The position numbers and the translations under genes were made by a program. A stretch of DNA of 64,000 nucleotides, taken from positions 1,240,001 to 1,304,000 of the forward strand of contig NZ_CP011494.1 of NCBI RefSeq assembly GCF_001043175.1. The letters run 5' to 3'. The notes below the pieces were generated by a model, which saw nothing but the letters and a program-made list of their open reading frames with translations, was not told the DNA's origin and searched no databases. The stretch's first letter is position 1; each line of letters opens with the position of its first letter. This stretch comes from Marinobacter psychrophilus (GTDB lineage Bacteria > Pseudomonadota > Gammaproteobacteria > Pseudomonadales > Oleiphilaceae). Positions 9,728 through 18,349 of this stretch are shown here, piece by piece.

Positions 9728-10141
9728 TCACTCGATTGGACTGCTGACGCTCTCGATTTCTCTTTTCACGCGCATAGGGTCGTCAATATTTTTAAAATCA
9801 AGGCGACTTATGCCACGGCCTGTAACCTTAACGGTTCCAAACCCGAAAATGCGGCCAAGAACTCCTTGGTCAATTTCGACGGTTTCAATTGATCTCAGTT
9901 TAATCTCATCGGTGCGTCTACTGACGATACCTCTCTTGAGGATCACGCGTTTGTTTGTCAGGCCTTGCTCAAGATACTTGAGTGACAGCCCCTGATAAAT
10001 TGCGATGAGCCAAGTGAGCCCGAACGTTAACAGGCCTAGTACCACCCAAATAATCACAGGCATCCACGCGAACCAGTGTAGGGTGAAAATTTCTTGCACG
10101 GACTCATCTCGGGATAGTGAAGATTCAATATAGCTGGCCAT
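9728..10141 (-). CDS. PH domain-containing membrane protein (bPH_2 type)
   Basis: A 137-residue protein with two closely spaced transmembrane helices near residues 22-50 (WFAWMPVIIWVVLGLLTF and onward), then a bacterial pleckstrin-like domain: YLEQGLTNKRVILKRGIVSR, EIKLRSIETVEIDQ and FGFGTVKVTGRG. This is the YdbS/YdbT-like architecture; function unknown in most bacteria. AGGAG precedes the start. It stands alone in the accessory patch downstream of the integrase remnant. Confidence 0.85.
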   Translation of the reverse strand: MASYIESSLSRDESVQEIFTLHWFAWMPVIIWVVLGLLTFGLTWLIAIYQGLSLKYLEQGLTNKRVILKRGIVSRRTDEIKLRSIETVEIDQGVLGRIFGFGTVKVTGRGISRLDFKNIDDPMRVKREIESVSSPIE

Positions 10142-10589
10142 TCAGAGCTCCTTGTACAAGAAGTTTTGGTATTTTGATTCCAACGCTAGCCTATCGCCAA
10201 ATCACCATAAAGCAAGCCATAAAGCGCTTGAAAATTGTAGTAAAGCGTCGCCCGGTATGAGTGCCAAGCTTTAAATAGATCTGCAGGTCAGGCACGGCAA
10301 AACAAACAGGTCCAGCTAAATGGTTTGCACACCAGCTTGTCTGACGCTGGCGTTAGCACCAGCAATTTTTCTGTCGAACAACTGCGCATCAAGCGCGAAA
10401 TTTTCGCCGTAGACGAAGGAATCAGCAGCTTAGCCACCCGACGGGCCAGGCAAACTTTGAGGCTCAAAGGCGGACAGGCTTGAACGAATTTTGCGATGTT
10501 TTCTAAAGGCATTGTAATACTTACTTCCTGTTTGACGTTGCCTGCTTTTAAGCTGCTAATTCTGTAAGGAAAGTGGTTTAGTTGGCTTC

Positions 10590-10765
10590 TTTGAGGATGA
10601 ATTACTTCAAAAATAGTCGCCAAACAAGCACCTTTTTCAGGCATAAAGAAGAAGTTCAGATTTACGCCGCTCGCTGGCTCTGGTATTACAATAGCTAACG
10701 ATCCAATATGGATTCCGAAAGAATTACTCCTGAACAAGGAACTGGCCACGGTGGCCTGATGTCTT
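10590..10765. repeat. Diverged repeat, copy A
   Basis: This stretch aligns base by base, at roughly 65-70 percent by eye, with 13140-13325 (copy B) in the same orientation. Shared blocks include the end AACTGGCCACG[G/A]TGG, the CCAATATG block and the AGAAGAAGTT block. A minus-strand frame of 153 codons (10288-10749) runs through copy A, but its continuation has no counterpart in copy B, so I do not call it a gene. The rest of 10142-10830 holds no recognisable feature. Confidence 0.65.
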
Positions 10766-10830
10766 TTTTGTTAATCTTACCCGCTAATAAAGGGGGATAG
10801 CCGCTACGCACCAGAAGAGGAGACTTTATC

Positions 10831-11382
10831 ATGGCCAGTCTTAACCAATTGCGTCGTGATCACGCCAACATGGCTCGTTTGCTTCACGTACTCTTGCGCA
10901 GGCACAAGCACTTGGAGCAGGGCGAACGTCCAGACTTCCATCTGATACGTGAGGTTGTGGACTATATTCTAGAATACATGGACGGCTTCATTATGCCTTT
11001 GGAGCGTCTGTACAGCGAACACCTGCTCGCTAAAGAGCCCGAGGCCGAGGCGTTAAGCCATCGAATGGCTGATGATTACCAGGCCTTGCGTAAGCGCCTG
11101 AACCTGCTTTCCGAGACGCTCGACATGATCCTGATGGATCACGTGGTGCCTATGGAGCGCTTTACCGAGGACCTCAAAACCTATCTTGATGCTCATCACG
11201 CTTACTTAAAGGTCGAGCGTGAACAGCTGTTTCCATTCCTTCGCAAACATCTGACCAAGGCGGAGCAGAGTAACTTACTCAAAATGTTGCCAGGCGGCAC
11301 ACAAGCCAATTTGTCGCGGCTTCGGGAGTATTATCCGGAGCTTTATGCGGAGTTCAAGGAAGCGCCTTCGCCATTCGCCTGA
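10831..11382 (+). CDS. Hemerythrin-like (HHE) domain protein with degenerate metal ligands
   Basis: A 183-residue all-helical protein matching the cation-binding HHE family along its whole length: LRRDHANMARLLHVL at the N terminus, DYILEYMDGF, and HHAYLKVEREQLFPFLRKHL at the end. Hemerythrin domains bind a di-iron site through His, Glu and Asp. Here the usual HHPKED-type segment reads IMPLER and the His of the third helix appears replaced (ADDYQAL), while the last His/Glu pair is kept. So it belongs to the family but may not hold a normal di-iron centre. Upstream GAGGAG supports the start. Confidence 0.82.
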   Translation: MASLNQLRRDHANMARLLHVLLRRHKHLEQGERPDFHLIREVVDYILEYMDGFIMPLERLYSEHLLAKEPEAEALSHRMADDYQALRKRLNLLSETLDMILMDHVVPMERFTEDLKTYLDAHHAYLKVEREQLFPFLRKHLTKAEQSNLLKMLPGGTQANLSRLREYYPELYAEFKEAPSPFA

Positions 11383-11425
11383 ACACAGAAAAAGCCCGCG
11401 CCTGTTGGCGCTGGCGCTGATTGCA

Positions 11426-12040
11426 TCACCAAGGCTCGATGGCAGTGAAAATGCCGGTTTTTGTCATATCCCGCCGCAACTCGAAGGCTGCCAAGGCGGC
11501 AACCGAATCCACAGCTTCCAGATTACCAAAGTGAATACGGGTCCAGGCGTTGCGGCGTACTTTCACACTGAAGATATACCTGTCTTCGGTTTGGCCAGTG
11601 TCGGCCCTGAAAACCTGCGTAAACGCTGACAGAATCACTTCCTCAACAGACGGCGCGCAGGCAATACACTCGCCCACCAACCGAGTGCCCATGCCATGCA
11701 CGTGAGCCATGTAGAGTTTTCGGGAAGCCGTGTCAGACAGCTTTTTGACCGAAACGCCAATACCTCGCTCGTATACACGTAACTCAGTGGTGGGAAAGTC
11801 TTCAATTTCCGGTAAATCCACATCCAGCATCAGCGTCTTGCCATCGGCATCCAGAATGGCAATATCGCCAGTTTTTTATTCAGCTGTATTTGTGCAACCT
11901 CTTCCGCCATGGCCGGGACTGCAAGCGATCGCGCTGCTGAGCGGGTACTTCGGCCTTCGTCACCGTTTTTATTCAGCTTAAGAAGCCTTTTGCGATAAGA
12001 CATCCCGGAACCGGGAACTCCCCATTGCCATAAAGCCCAT
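11426..12040 (-). pseudogene. DUF4236 domain protein, decayed
   Basis: Reading the minus strand from 12040, an ATG opens MGF (the usual DUF4236 start), but most of that domain is missing; the frame with its last part, VPGSGMSYRKRLLKLNK, continues to about 11878. There a frameshift leads to the 134-codon frame ending at 11426, which carries the C-terminal part (ELRVYERGIGVSVKKL, RIHFGNLEAVDSVAAL). The gene has therefore suffered an internal deletion and at least one frameshift. Function of the family is unknown. The DUF4236 assignment is from memory of its terminal GTGLSYR-type motif. Confidence 0.6.
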
Positions 12041-12048
12041 TTGAAACC

Positions 12049-12993
12049 TTATTCTGACGGAGTGATTGGGTGAATATTCGCCACCCCAAACGGAATATGA
12101 ACCATCGGAATATCCCCCGCATCGGATTGCAGGTGCGATCGCTGGTCATCAAAGAACATGTGGGGCTTTAGCACCTTCAGAATCCGGTCTTTCTTCATTC
12201 CACCCAAGAAGAAAACCTCGTTGGCGTCCACGCCCCAGTGTTCCAACGTCGTAATCACACGTTCATGGGAAGGCGCACTGCGGGCGGTCACGATGGCGAT
12301 CCTCAATATCCGTCGGTAGTCGGGATCGTCCATCACCGCTTGGTCTTCCAGCTTTTGTAAGTGGGATAGCTTACGAAACAGATCCGCAAGCGGGCCGGGG
12401 CTGTGCGGAATTTGGGAGCGGGATGTCTCATGCTCCTGAAAATCCTCTAGCGAGCCGGCTTTGAATACCCGTTCTGAAGCGTCATCTGCAATTACGCCAT
12501 CAAAATCAAACGCTATGCGCAGTTCCGGGTCAGCTTCATCATCCACTACCTTGCTGGGCAAAACCGTGCCAGCGGGGTGGCCATAGTCTATCGCCTGCGA
12601 CACATCGCTGGCATTGGCTGACAGGAACAGCGAGGCATTGAACGCTGGAATGTATGCGTAGGGCGACTTGCCCTCCAGAAAGGCTGCGCGGCTAATGTCC
12701 AGGCCGTGGTGGTGAATAGAATGAAACACCCGCTTGCCGGTAATGACCGAGTTTCGTGAAAGCAAGACCACTTCCACCGGGCATTGCTTTGGGAATTTCT
12801 GGTTCACACTCAAGAAACGTTTTACAAACGGAAAGGCAACGCCTTTTCGCAATGGCTTAGTCAGATGAGTCTCCTGATACTCCCGGTAGGCTTTTTCACC
12901 TTGTTCGCGAAACACACGGTCGGAATTAGACAAGTCAAACAGGGCGCTGGACGCTACAGCAATAACGAGCTTTTGTTCGATGGGGTAGGACAT
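12049..12993 (-). CDS. 5'-nucleotidase (HAD-like, cytosolic NT5C1 type)
   Basis: A member of the 5'-nucleotidase family related to vertebrate cytosolic 5'-nucleotidase I. Conserved segments are KLVIAVASSALFDLS near the N terminus, LLSRNSVITGKRVF, LFLSANASDV, the HAD nucleophile motif IAFDFDGVIADDASE near residue 170, IVTARSAPSHER and PHMFFDDQRSH. The start at 12993 (MSYPIEQKL) is preferred to the Met 18 codons upstream because family members begin there, though neither has a clear ribosome site. Intact within a region of broken genes. Confidence 0.88.
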   Translation of the reverse strand: MSYPIEQKLVIAVASSALFDLSNSDRVFREQGEKAYREYQETHLTKPLRKGVAFPFVKRFLSVNQKFPKQCPVEVVLLSRNSVITGKRVFHSIHHHGLDISRAAFLEGKSPYAYIPAFNASLFLSANASDVSQAIDYGHPAGTVLPSKVVDDEADPELRIAFDFDGVIADDASERVFKAGSLEDFQEHETSRSQIPHSPGPLADLFRKLSHLQKLEDQAVMDDPDYRRILRIAIVTARSAPSHERVITTLEHWGVDANEVFFLGGMKKDRILKVLKPHMFFDDQRSHLQSDAGDIPMVHIPFGVANIHPITPSE

Positions 12994-13139
12994 CGGCAGG
13001 GCGTTCCTTTTTTTGGTAGATGTCAGGCTTTTTGGGGCAGGCACCATGCTTCAAATCATTGGGGTCCAAATTAGAAATGCTTTGTGCGACACAACTCGTC
13101 GTAATCGGATCGCATAATTACCCTATTAAACAGCAGGTA

Positions 13140-13325
13140 TCTTCGAATCAATAACGTCAAAACTGACCGAAAAATGTCGGCCGAATAAACGCCTTGCTCT
13201 AAAGCACAGAAGAAGTTTGACGCGACGCTGGCCGATGGTTCTGGTGTCATAATAACGAACAACCCAATATGAGGCTCGGAGAAACTACCCTTTAGCAGGA
13301 ACTGGCCACGATGGTCTGAAGTCAG
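13140..13325. repeat. Diverged repeat, copy B
   Basis: Second copy of the element at 10590-10765, same orientation, ending in the matching AACTGGCCACGATGG block. It overlaps the 3' end of the DUF3883 gene by a few bases at 13322-13325. A minus-strand frame (13071-13337) aligns with the copy A frame at protein level (IVIPEP against IMTPEP), but the frames differ beyond that. Nature unknown; it could be the end of an insertion sequence or a shared remnant gene. Confidence 0.6.
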
Positions 13326-14173
13326 CGCAACCTGCATAAAAAATTCACAGGGTTCATTTGGCAGTGGTCGCTAATGTTGCCTTGTAGGGAGAATAATTTC
13401 GGTGATTTTCGAAATTCGAACAGCCGGTAGAGCTGAAATTGATCCTGGAAATCCGCTGAAAATGAAACTTCGTTTCGGGAAGCATAAAATGGAGTTTCTT
13501 TTGCGAATGCGGTTGTTTTGACCTCAATGAAGCGTTCCCGCCCAGATGTTTCAAATGATAAGACATCGTAACCAAGACCATCGCCTTTCGATTTTGCAAC
13601 GTGTTCAATGCGATTAGCTAACACATTTTCACCTGCAGATCTGAGTCGATATTCCTCATACTCCAGAATTAATAGCTCTCCAGCGTTTCCGAGTGCAGAA
13701 TTTCGGGCCTCTTGGGCAAGATAATCTCTTTTGGAAGCAGTGCGATTGGGCAAATACATAGAGTGTGGTTCTTGTATTTTCGTTGAGGGCTCCGGTGCCT
13801 GAACTAAAAGGCTAGAAAACTCTACCCCGCTAGGAACAAATGCTGGTTGTTTGACTGCAGACTGAGATGCGCGGTCAAAATCCGGATGTGAGTCAATCCA
13901 GTTCTCGACGTAAACCGCTAAAGCTTCTTGGTAGTTGCTACGAGGCTTGTAGCCTGGAATCCAGAAGCAGTTCAGGTTAAGCAAAACCGCACTGATATTC
14001 TGGTGTTTCAGCTCAACGGCGCCGTTACTGCGTCCGTTTAGTTTCTGCAGAAGCTCCCGACGGTGAGCACTTTTATTATAGCGTTGACCTGCAAGTTCAA
14101 GGGTCAGCATCTTTATGTAGTCTGCAACGGTCAGCGCTATTTCTTTATCGCTCCAATGATCCGCCCCGGGCAT
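13322..14173 (-). CDS. DUF3883 domain-containing protein
   Basis: 283 residues. The N-terminal ~90 resemble the small helical domain often found with DUF3883 (ALAVYVENW and upstream). The C-terminal half is DUF3883, a PD-(D/E)XK-like nuclease fold: GNAGELLILEYEE, SKGDGLGYDVLSFE and RFIEVKTTAFA carry the Glu, Asp and Glu-x-Lys positions expected for metal-dependent cleavage. Such proteins are common in defence and mobile islands. GGAGAAATTACC precedes the start. The final ~15 residues run into repeat copy B, so the native C terminus may have been altered. Confidence 0.82.
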   Translation of the reverse strand: MPGADHWSDKEIALTVADYIKMLTLELAGQRYNKSAHRRELLQKLNGRSNGAVELKHQNISAVLLNLNCFWIPGYKPRSNYQEALAVYVENWIDSHPDFDRASQSAVKQPAFVPSGVEFSSLLVQAPEPSTKIQEPHSMYLPNRTASKRDYLAQEARNSALGNAGELLILEYEEYRLRSAGENVLANRIEHVAKSKGDGLGYDVLSFETSGRERFIEVKTTAFAKETPFYASRNEVSFSADFQDQFQLYRLFEFRKSPKLFSLQGNISDHCQMNPVNFLCRLR

Positions 14174-14325
14174 GGTAATTTCTCCATTGCTACAACTATT
14201 TGAAGACGCGGATATATTGTCTTAGTGCTAAGGATATGACAAATACAGTATTTGCTAACTTCTTTCTATGTTCAGTCGGTTTAAGCGTCTTTTTATAAAT
14301 TAATTAGGTTCCAGAGCGTCTAATA

Positions 14326-14968
14326 ATGAGCGTAGCCCCCTATAGCGCAAAACGCCCAACGCTACTTCAACCAATACCAGTCCCTAACCTTCGATCAAGT
14401 TAACGGCGACTGGTTGCCCCAGATGGACGGCAAGACCGGTCTTGCCCTCGACGTCGGCGCCGGCAGCGGCCGAGATGCTGCGGCTCTGGTAAATCGTGGT
14501 TGGGATGTGGTCGCGGTGGAGCCTGAGGCTAGTTTACGGGAGCTTGGCCAGAACGCCACCAAAGACAAAAGCATTCAATGGATTGACGATCAGTTACCAG
14601 ACCTTAATCAGGTTCGAAAGCTGAGTTATCGCTTTAACCTGATTCTGGTTTCTGCGGTTTGGATGCATATCCCGCCGACCGCTCGTGAACGAGCGTTTCG
14701 AATTCTGGCTGAGTTGTTAGCGCCGGGCGGGATGCTGGTGGTTACGCTTCGGCATGGCCCTAGCGATGGTGAGCGTGTTTTTTACGATGTTAGCCGGGAA
14801 GAGCTGGAGGCATTTGCCAGGCATCGGGCGTTGATTCCAATTGCTTTGCCAGCCGGGCGCAATGATGACGAACTGAAACGCCCCGAGGTTTCCTGGGAAA
14901 CACTGGCGTTTCGGTTAAGGTGTAGTGGCTACGACCTCCGAGCGATAGCAAACTGCATGACGAGCTGA
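14326..14968 (+). pseudogene. Class I SAM methyltransferase, truncated at both ends
   Basis: The frame from about 14350 reads NAQRYFNQYQSLTF and then the AdoMet site LALDVGAGSGRDAAAL, VVAVEP and FNLILVSAVWMHI, so the methyltransferase fold is clear. No usable start lies in that frame: a TAG stands just upstream, and the only nearby ATG (14326) is one frame off, implying a frameshift near 14350. At the 3' end the family motif WETLAFRL is followed by unrelated sequence and a stop, whereas family members I recall continue for well over 100 residues. Probably a remnant; an intact short protein from a non-standard start cannot be excluded. Confidence 0.6.
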
Positions 14969-15008
14969 CTGCTAACGGCTCGTATGGGCAAATTAAACAG
15001 GAAACAAA

Positions 15009-15677
15009 ATGCCTTACCAATTTGAAGATCTAAAAAACAGCTGCCATGCCGAATGGCACGCCTACATCCAGCACAGCTTTGTGCAGCAGCTAGCCGATGC
15101 ATCACTTGCACCAGAGGCTTTTCAGCATTATTTGAAGCAGGATTATCTTTTTCTGATTCAGTTCGCCCGTGCTTATGGCCTGGCGGTTTACAAAAGCCCG
15201 ACGTTGTCTGACCTTAAACAGGCCAAAGAAGGGTTGAAAGCGATTGTGGATATCGAGCTGGATTTGCACATTCGTTATTGCGAGGAGTGGGGCATTTCAG
15301 AGCAGGAGCTTGCCAACCTTCCGGAAGCCCGAGCGACTCTGGCCTACACACGTTATGTGCTTGATACCGGCAACCGCGGTGACTTGTTGGACCTGCACGT
15401 GGCGCTTTCGCCCTGCATGGTGGGTTACGGTGAAATAGCCACCTGGTTGAACAGCCGGGCGGAAACGCTTCGGGGCGGCAGCAATCCGTACGATGCCTGG
15501 ATCGCCATGTACGAAAGCGCCGAGTTCCAGGACGCCATGCAATCCGAGATCCGTTGGTTGAACGAGAGGTTGGCCGATGTCTCCTCCGCCAGGTTTGATC
15601 AACTTAGCCGAATATTCAGTGACGCTACCCGCCTTGAGATTGATTTTTGGCAGATGGGGCTGACGCAGAGCGATTGA
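15009..15677 (+). CDS. tenA: Aminopyrimidine aminohydrolase / thiaminase II
   Basis: TenA hydrolyses aminopyrimidine products of damaged thiamine so that the pyrimidine can be reused. The 222 residues show the all-helical family pattern: FQHYLKQDYLFLIQFARAYG, the catalytic cysteine in ALSPCMVGYGEI (Cys136) and the C-terminal catalytic Glu near EIDFWQMGL. Length is normal. It is not preceded by a recognisable thiamine riboswitch. The start is supported by CAGGAAAC six bases upstream. Confidence 0.94.
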   Translation: MPYQFEDLKNSCHAEWHAYIQHSFVQQLADASLAPEAFQHYLKQDYLFLIQFARAYGLAVYKSPTLSDLKQAKEGLKAIVDIELDLHIRYCEEWGISEQELANLPEARATLAYTRYVLDTGNRGDLLDLHVALSPCMVGYGEIATWLNSRAETLRGGSNPYDAWIAMYESAEFQDAMQSEIRWLNERLADVSSARFDQLSRIFSDATRLEIDFWQMGLTQSD

Positions 15678-15816
15678 TTCAAGGGTTCATAAACCCGTCG
15701 TTTTTCAACCACCGTTCAATTGCCCTGCGGCTCGCTGCCGATGAATCGGCATAGAATAGTGAGTCAAGGCGACAGAGTCAGTCGCCAGGGTAATGGTTGG
15801 TGATTCTTCTGCTGCT

Positions 15817-17403
15817 TTACAGGTTGGGCAGTTGGTTGCCTTCTGGCACGCGCACTTCAAATCCGGATTGCACGCTGACTGTTTCACCTGCCGGTACAGT
15901 GCGGTTCCACGCCAATACGCCTTTTTTGTCGTCCACGTTGCGTTCCACCGGTTCGCTTATTTGCAGCGGTTTTACGGTGAGGATGTCGATTTGCGACACC
16001 GGCATGCGGTCAAAAATCCGCAGGTTTACGGCCTCATTGTGATGGTTGGTGATTTCAAAGCGGTTTTGTCGGCGTTGTACCTGTTCGCTTTTCCAGATGC
16101 CTTCTTCGCCGGTGCGTTCCGTTTCGTTGACGACGGCAACCCGTATGGCTTCATCCACGCCGAAGCCCAGGCGCAGTTCTTCGCCGTTGGTCATTTCAGA
16201 CAGGTAGGTACTGCCTACACTCTGGCCATCGCGGAACAGCTGCACGGGGCCGGCGGGTATGGGGGCCTCGGCGGTGAATATCCCCGTGGCGTGCACATAG
16301 CCTGTTGGGTCATACGCCGGTGCTGTCCATACTGCCATTTCCACCGCTACTGTGTGCTCGGCTACGATGAGGCGCTGGCCGTTGCCGCCGCTTGGAACGC
16401 TGACAGGCTGCGCCAGGCGGTAGCTCTGGCTAAAGGTGCTTTGCCGCTCGACGCTGGCGCCGAAGTCTGCCTCAACCTCGGCTGTGGCGCTGCTGTCGAG
16501 CATGGGGGCGGCGGATTTCATCTGGCGCACCAGAAAATCAGGCTGTGCCGGGCTAACCACCCAGGAATCCAAGGTTGGCATGTTGGTCCCACGCCGGGCA
16601 TTGGCGGTTGAGAGTTGCAACTCGACGTTGCGCCAGTCATCACCGGTGGTCTGCTGCACAACGGCCAGGTGCTGCAACGTTAATTCACCGCTTTGTGGGT
16701 CGCTGGCTTTCTGGCCCGCTACCCGGGAGCTTAGTTGGGCATTGTATTCGCTGCGCCAGCGCGCTTCGTTGCTTTGGAATTCCAGTGTGATGGTCAGATT
16801 GCCACCGGCAGGGGCGCGGTAGTGAATCTGTGCTTTTTTGCTGGCCCGGGCGTTTTGTTGTGCTTGTGACAGTTCCCGTTCCAGGCGGTCTTTCAGGGCT
16901 ATGTCGTCACGCATTTGGGTGCGTATGCCGCGAATTTCTGCCAGTGCTGCCATTGTTGTCTGCTTCAAGGCGGCAGCCATGTCACTCAATTCGGTGGCCG
17001 ACAGTTCGTGTGGGTTCTCGGCAGCTTTGGTCATCAGTGTGACTTGCTGGTTCCAGGCTTGAATCGCGTCTTCTTGCGCCTGAAGTTTTTCTAGCACTTG
17101 GGTTAGCTCGTTACGCAGCCGCTGGGTTTGTTCGGATACGTACCCGGTTTGCTCAACGCGGCCAATCTCAATCTGCTGGATTTGCGCACCGGCAACTCCG
17201 CCCAGTGACACCCGTACACTTTGGTCCTGCAGGCTGACGGGCAAGCGGTTAATGGTGATAACGCCATCTCCCTGTTTCACCGTTTGGGTTTCTTGCCAGG
17301 TCAGGTCGCCATGGGAGGGGTAGAGGGTAGCTTGGGTGATGTCAGCAGCGACTGAAAGTGGCACTGCTGCTAGAGCCAGAACAAGCAGTTTCTTTTTGAT
17401 CAT
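15817..17403 (-). CDS. DUF4139 / mucoidy inhibitor MuiA-like secreted protein
   Basis: A 528-residue exported protein. The start at 17403 gives a clean signal peptide (MIKKKLLVLALAAVPLSVAA). An N-terminal DUF4140-like strand domain follows (ATLYPSHGDLTW), then a coiled-coil (about residues 85-190), then the DUF4139 beta-rich domain with ITLEFQSNEARWRSEYN, DWRNVELQLSTANA and the closing NRTVPAGETVSVQSGFEVRVPEG. Family role is unknown beyond the MuiA name. Single gene between tenA and the amidotransferase. Confidence 0.88.
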   Translation of the reverse strand: MIKKKLLVLALAAVPLSVAADITQATLYPSHGDLTWQETQTVKQGDGVITINRLPVSLQDQSVRVSLGGVAGAQIQQIEIGRVEQTGYVSEQTQRLRNELTQVLEKLQAQEDAIQAWNQQVTLMTKAAENPHELSATELSDMAAALKQTTMAALAEIRGIRTQMRDDIALKDRLERELSQAQQNARASKKAQIHYRAPAGGNLTITLEFQSNEARWRSEYNAQLSSRVAGQKASDPQSGELTLQHLAVVQQTTGDDWRNVELQLSTANARRGTNMPTLDSWVVSPAQPDFLVRQMKSAAPMLDSSATAEVEADFGASVERQSTFSQSYRLAQPVSVPSGGNGQRLIVAEHTVAVEMAVWTAPAYDPTGYVHATGIFTAEAPIPAGPVQLFRDGQSVGSTYLSEMTNGEELRLGFGVDEAIRVAVVNETERTGEEGIWKSEQVQRRQNRFEITNHHNEAVNLRIFDRMPVSQIDILTVKPLQISEPVERNVDDKKGVLAWNRTVPAGETVSVQSGFEVRVPEGNQLPNL

Positions 17404-17614
17404 TTGGGTGCCTCGAATGAATGGCTGGATGAGTTGGGTGCGCGCCACGCTCAAAATGAAGCTACTGATACTAGAGTCTTTTGAGGGCCAATACCGTTAT
17501 TATAGCTCATACCCATTATGTGTCTTAAACACGCCTGCCTGGCCGGTCACTGGTTCCAGCGGAAATCTCCGTGGTTCCGGTGATTAGCGGGCTCTGTACC
17601 ATTGGAGAACCCGG

Positions 17615-18349
17615 ATGACCTTGAAAGTCGGCATTCTTGCCGCCGGTATTACGCCGGACAATCTGCTAGCCGAATTCGGCTCTTACGCTGACATGTTCAA
17701 AGATCTATTCAAGCGGGCTGGCTATGAATTTGACTATGCAACGTTTGACGTACGTGACGATGACTTTCCCGGCTCAGCCAGTGACTGTGATGCTTGGATC
17801 ATAACTGGCTCGAAGGCTAATGTTTATCAGGATCTGCCTTGGATGCGACGCCTCAAGTTGCTGATTTTGGACATTTACAAAGTCGATCGACCCATGCTGG
17901 GGATCTGTTTTGGCCACCAGATTATCGCTGAGGCTTTTGGTGGCTCTGTGGACAAGTACTCTGAAGGTTGGGGCGCGGGCCTACACCATTACGAGTTGCT
18001 TCCCGGGGTAAGCGCCGTGAAGCCGAATAGCAATGAGTTCACCCTCAGTGCGATGCATCAGGATCAGGTGGTAGTGAAGCCCGATCGAGCCAATGTTTTG
18101 GCGTTTTCTGCTTTTTGTCCCTTCGCGGCTTTGCAATATGACAACCGCATTTTAACCTTTCAGGCACACCCCGAATTCGATGTAACGTTTGAAACACGGC
18201 TTGTTCGTCATCTTCGAGGCCAGTCTTTGCCTGAAAGTAACGCTGACCAGGCGTTGGAGGAGTTGGGCGCGCCGGCTGCAACGACAGACTCCCTGGCGAT
18301 AGCAGGCTGGATGGCCCGCTTCGTATTGCGAAACCAGGAAAATTTCTAG
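17615..18349 (+). CDS. Class I glutamine amidotransferase (GMP synthase-like)
   Basis: A stand-alone GATase of 244 residues. The nucleophile elbow is MLGICFGHQIIAEAFGG (Cys98) and the His-Glu pair is in QAHPEFD, so the catalytic triad is complete. Members of this type release ammonia from glutamine or cut gamma-glutamyl bonds. It sits directly before a decayed glutamine synthetase-like gene; such pairs occur in gamma-glutamyl amine or polyamine pathways, so loss of the synthetase may have left this enzyme without its partner. Confidence 0.9.
   Translation: MTLKVGILAAGITPDNLLAEFGSYADMFKDLFKRAGYEFDYATFDVRDDDFPGSASDCDAWIITGSKANVYQDLPWMRRLKLLILDIYKVDRPMLGICFGHQIIAEAFGGSVDKYSEGWGAGLHHYELLPGVSAVKPNSNEFTLSAMHQDQVVVKPDRANVLAFSAFCPFAALQYDNRILTFQAHPEFDVTFETRLVRHLRGQSLPESNADQALEELGAPAATTDSLAIAGWMARFVLRNQENF

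Noticed and set aside
10288..10749. 153-codon minus-strand frame
   Set aside because: No family, no good ribosome site, and only its N-terminal part matches repeat copy B, where the frame then breaks. Kept as a repeat rather than a gene.
14174..14325. Promoter or small RNA between the DUF3883 gene and the methyltransferase remnant
   Set aside because: AT-rich with no clear motif beyond the DUF3883 ribosome site; nothing specific could be supported.
15700..15816. 60-codon minus-strand frame (15705-15887) as a gene after the MuiA-like gene
   Set aside because: Overlaps the end of the MuiA-like gene and has no family or ribosome site.
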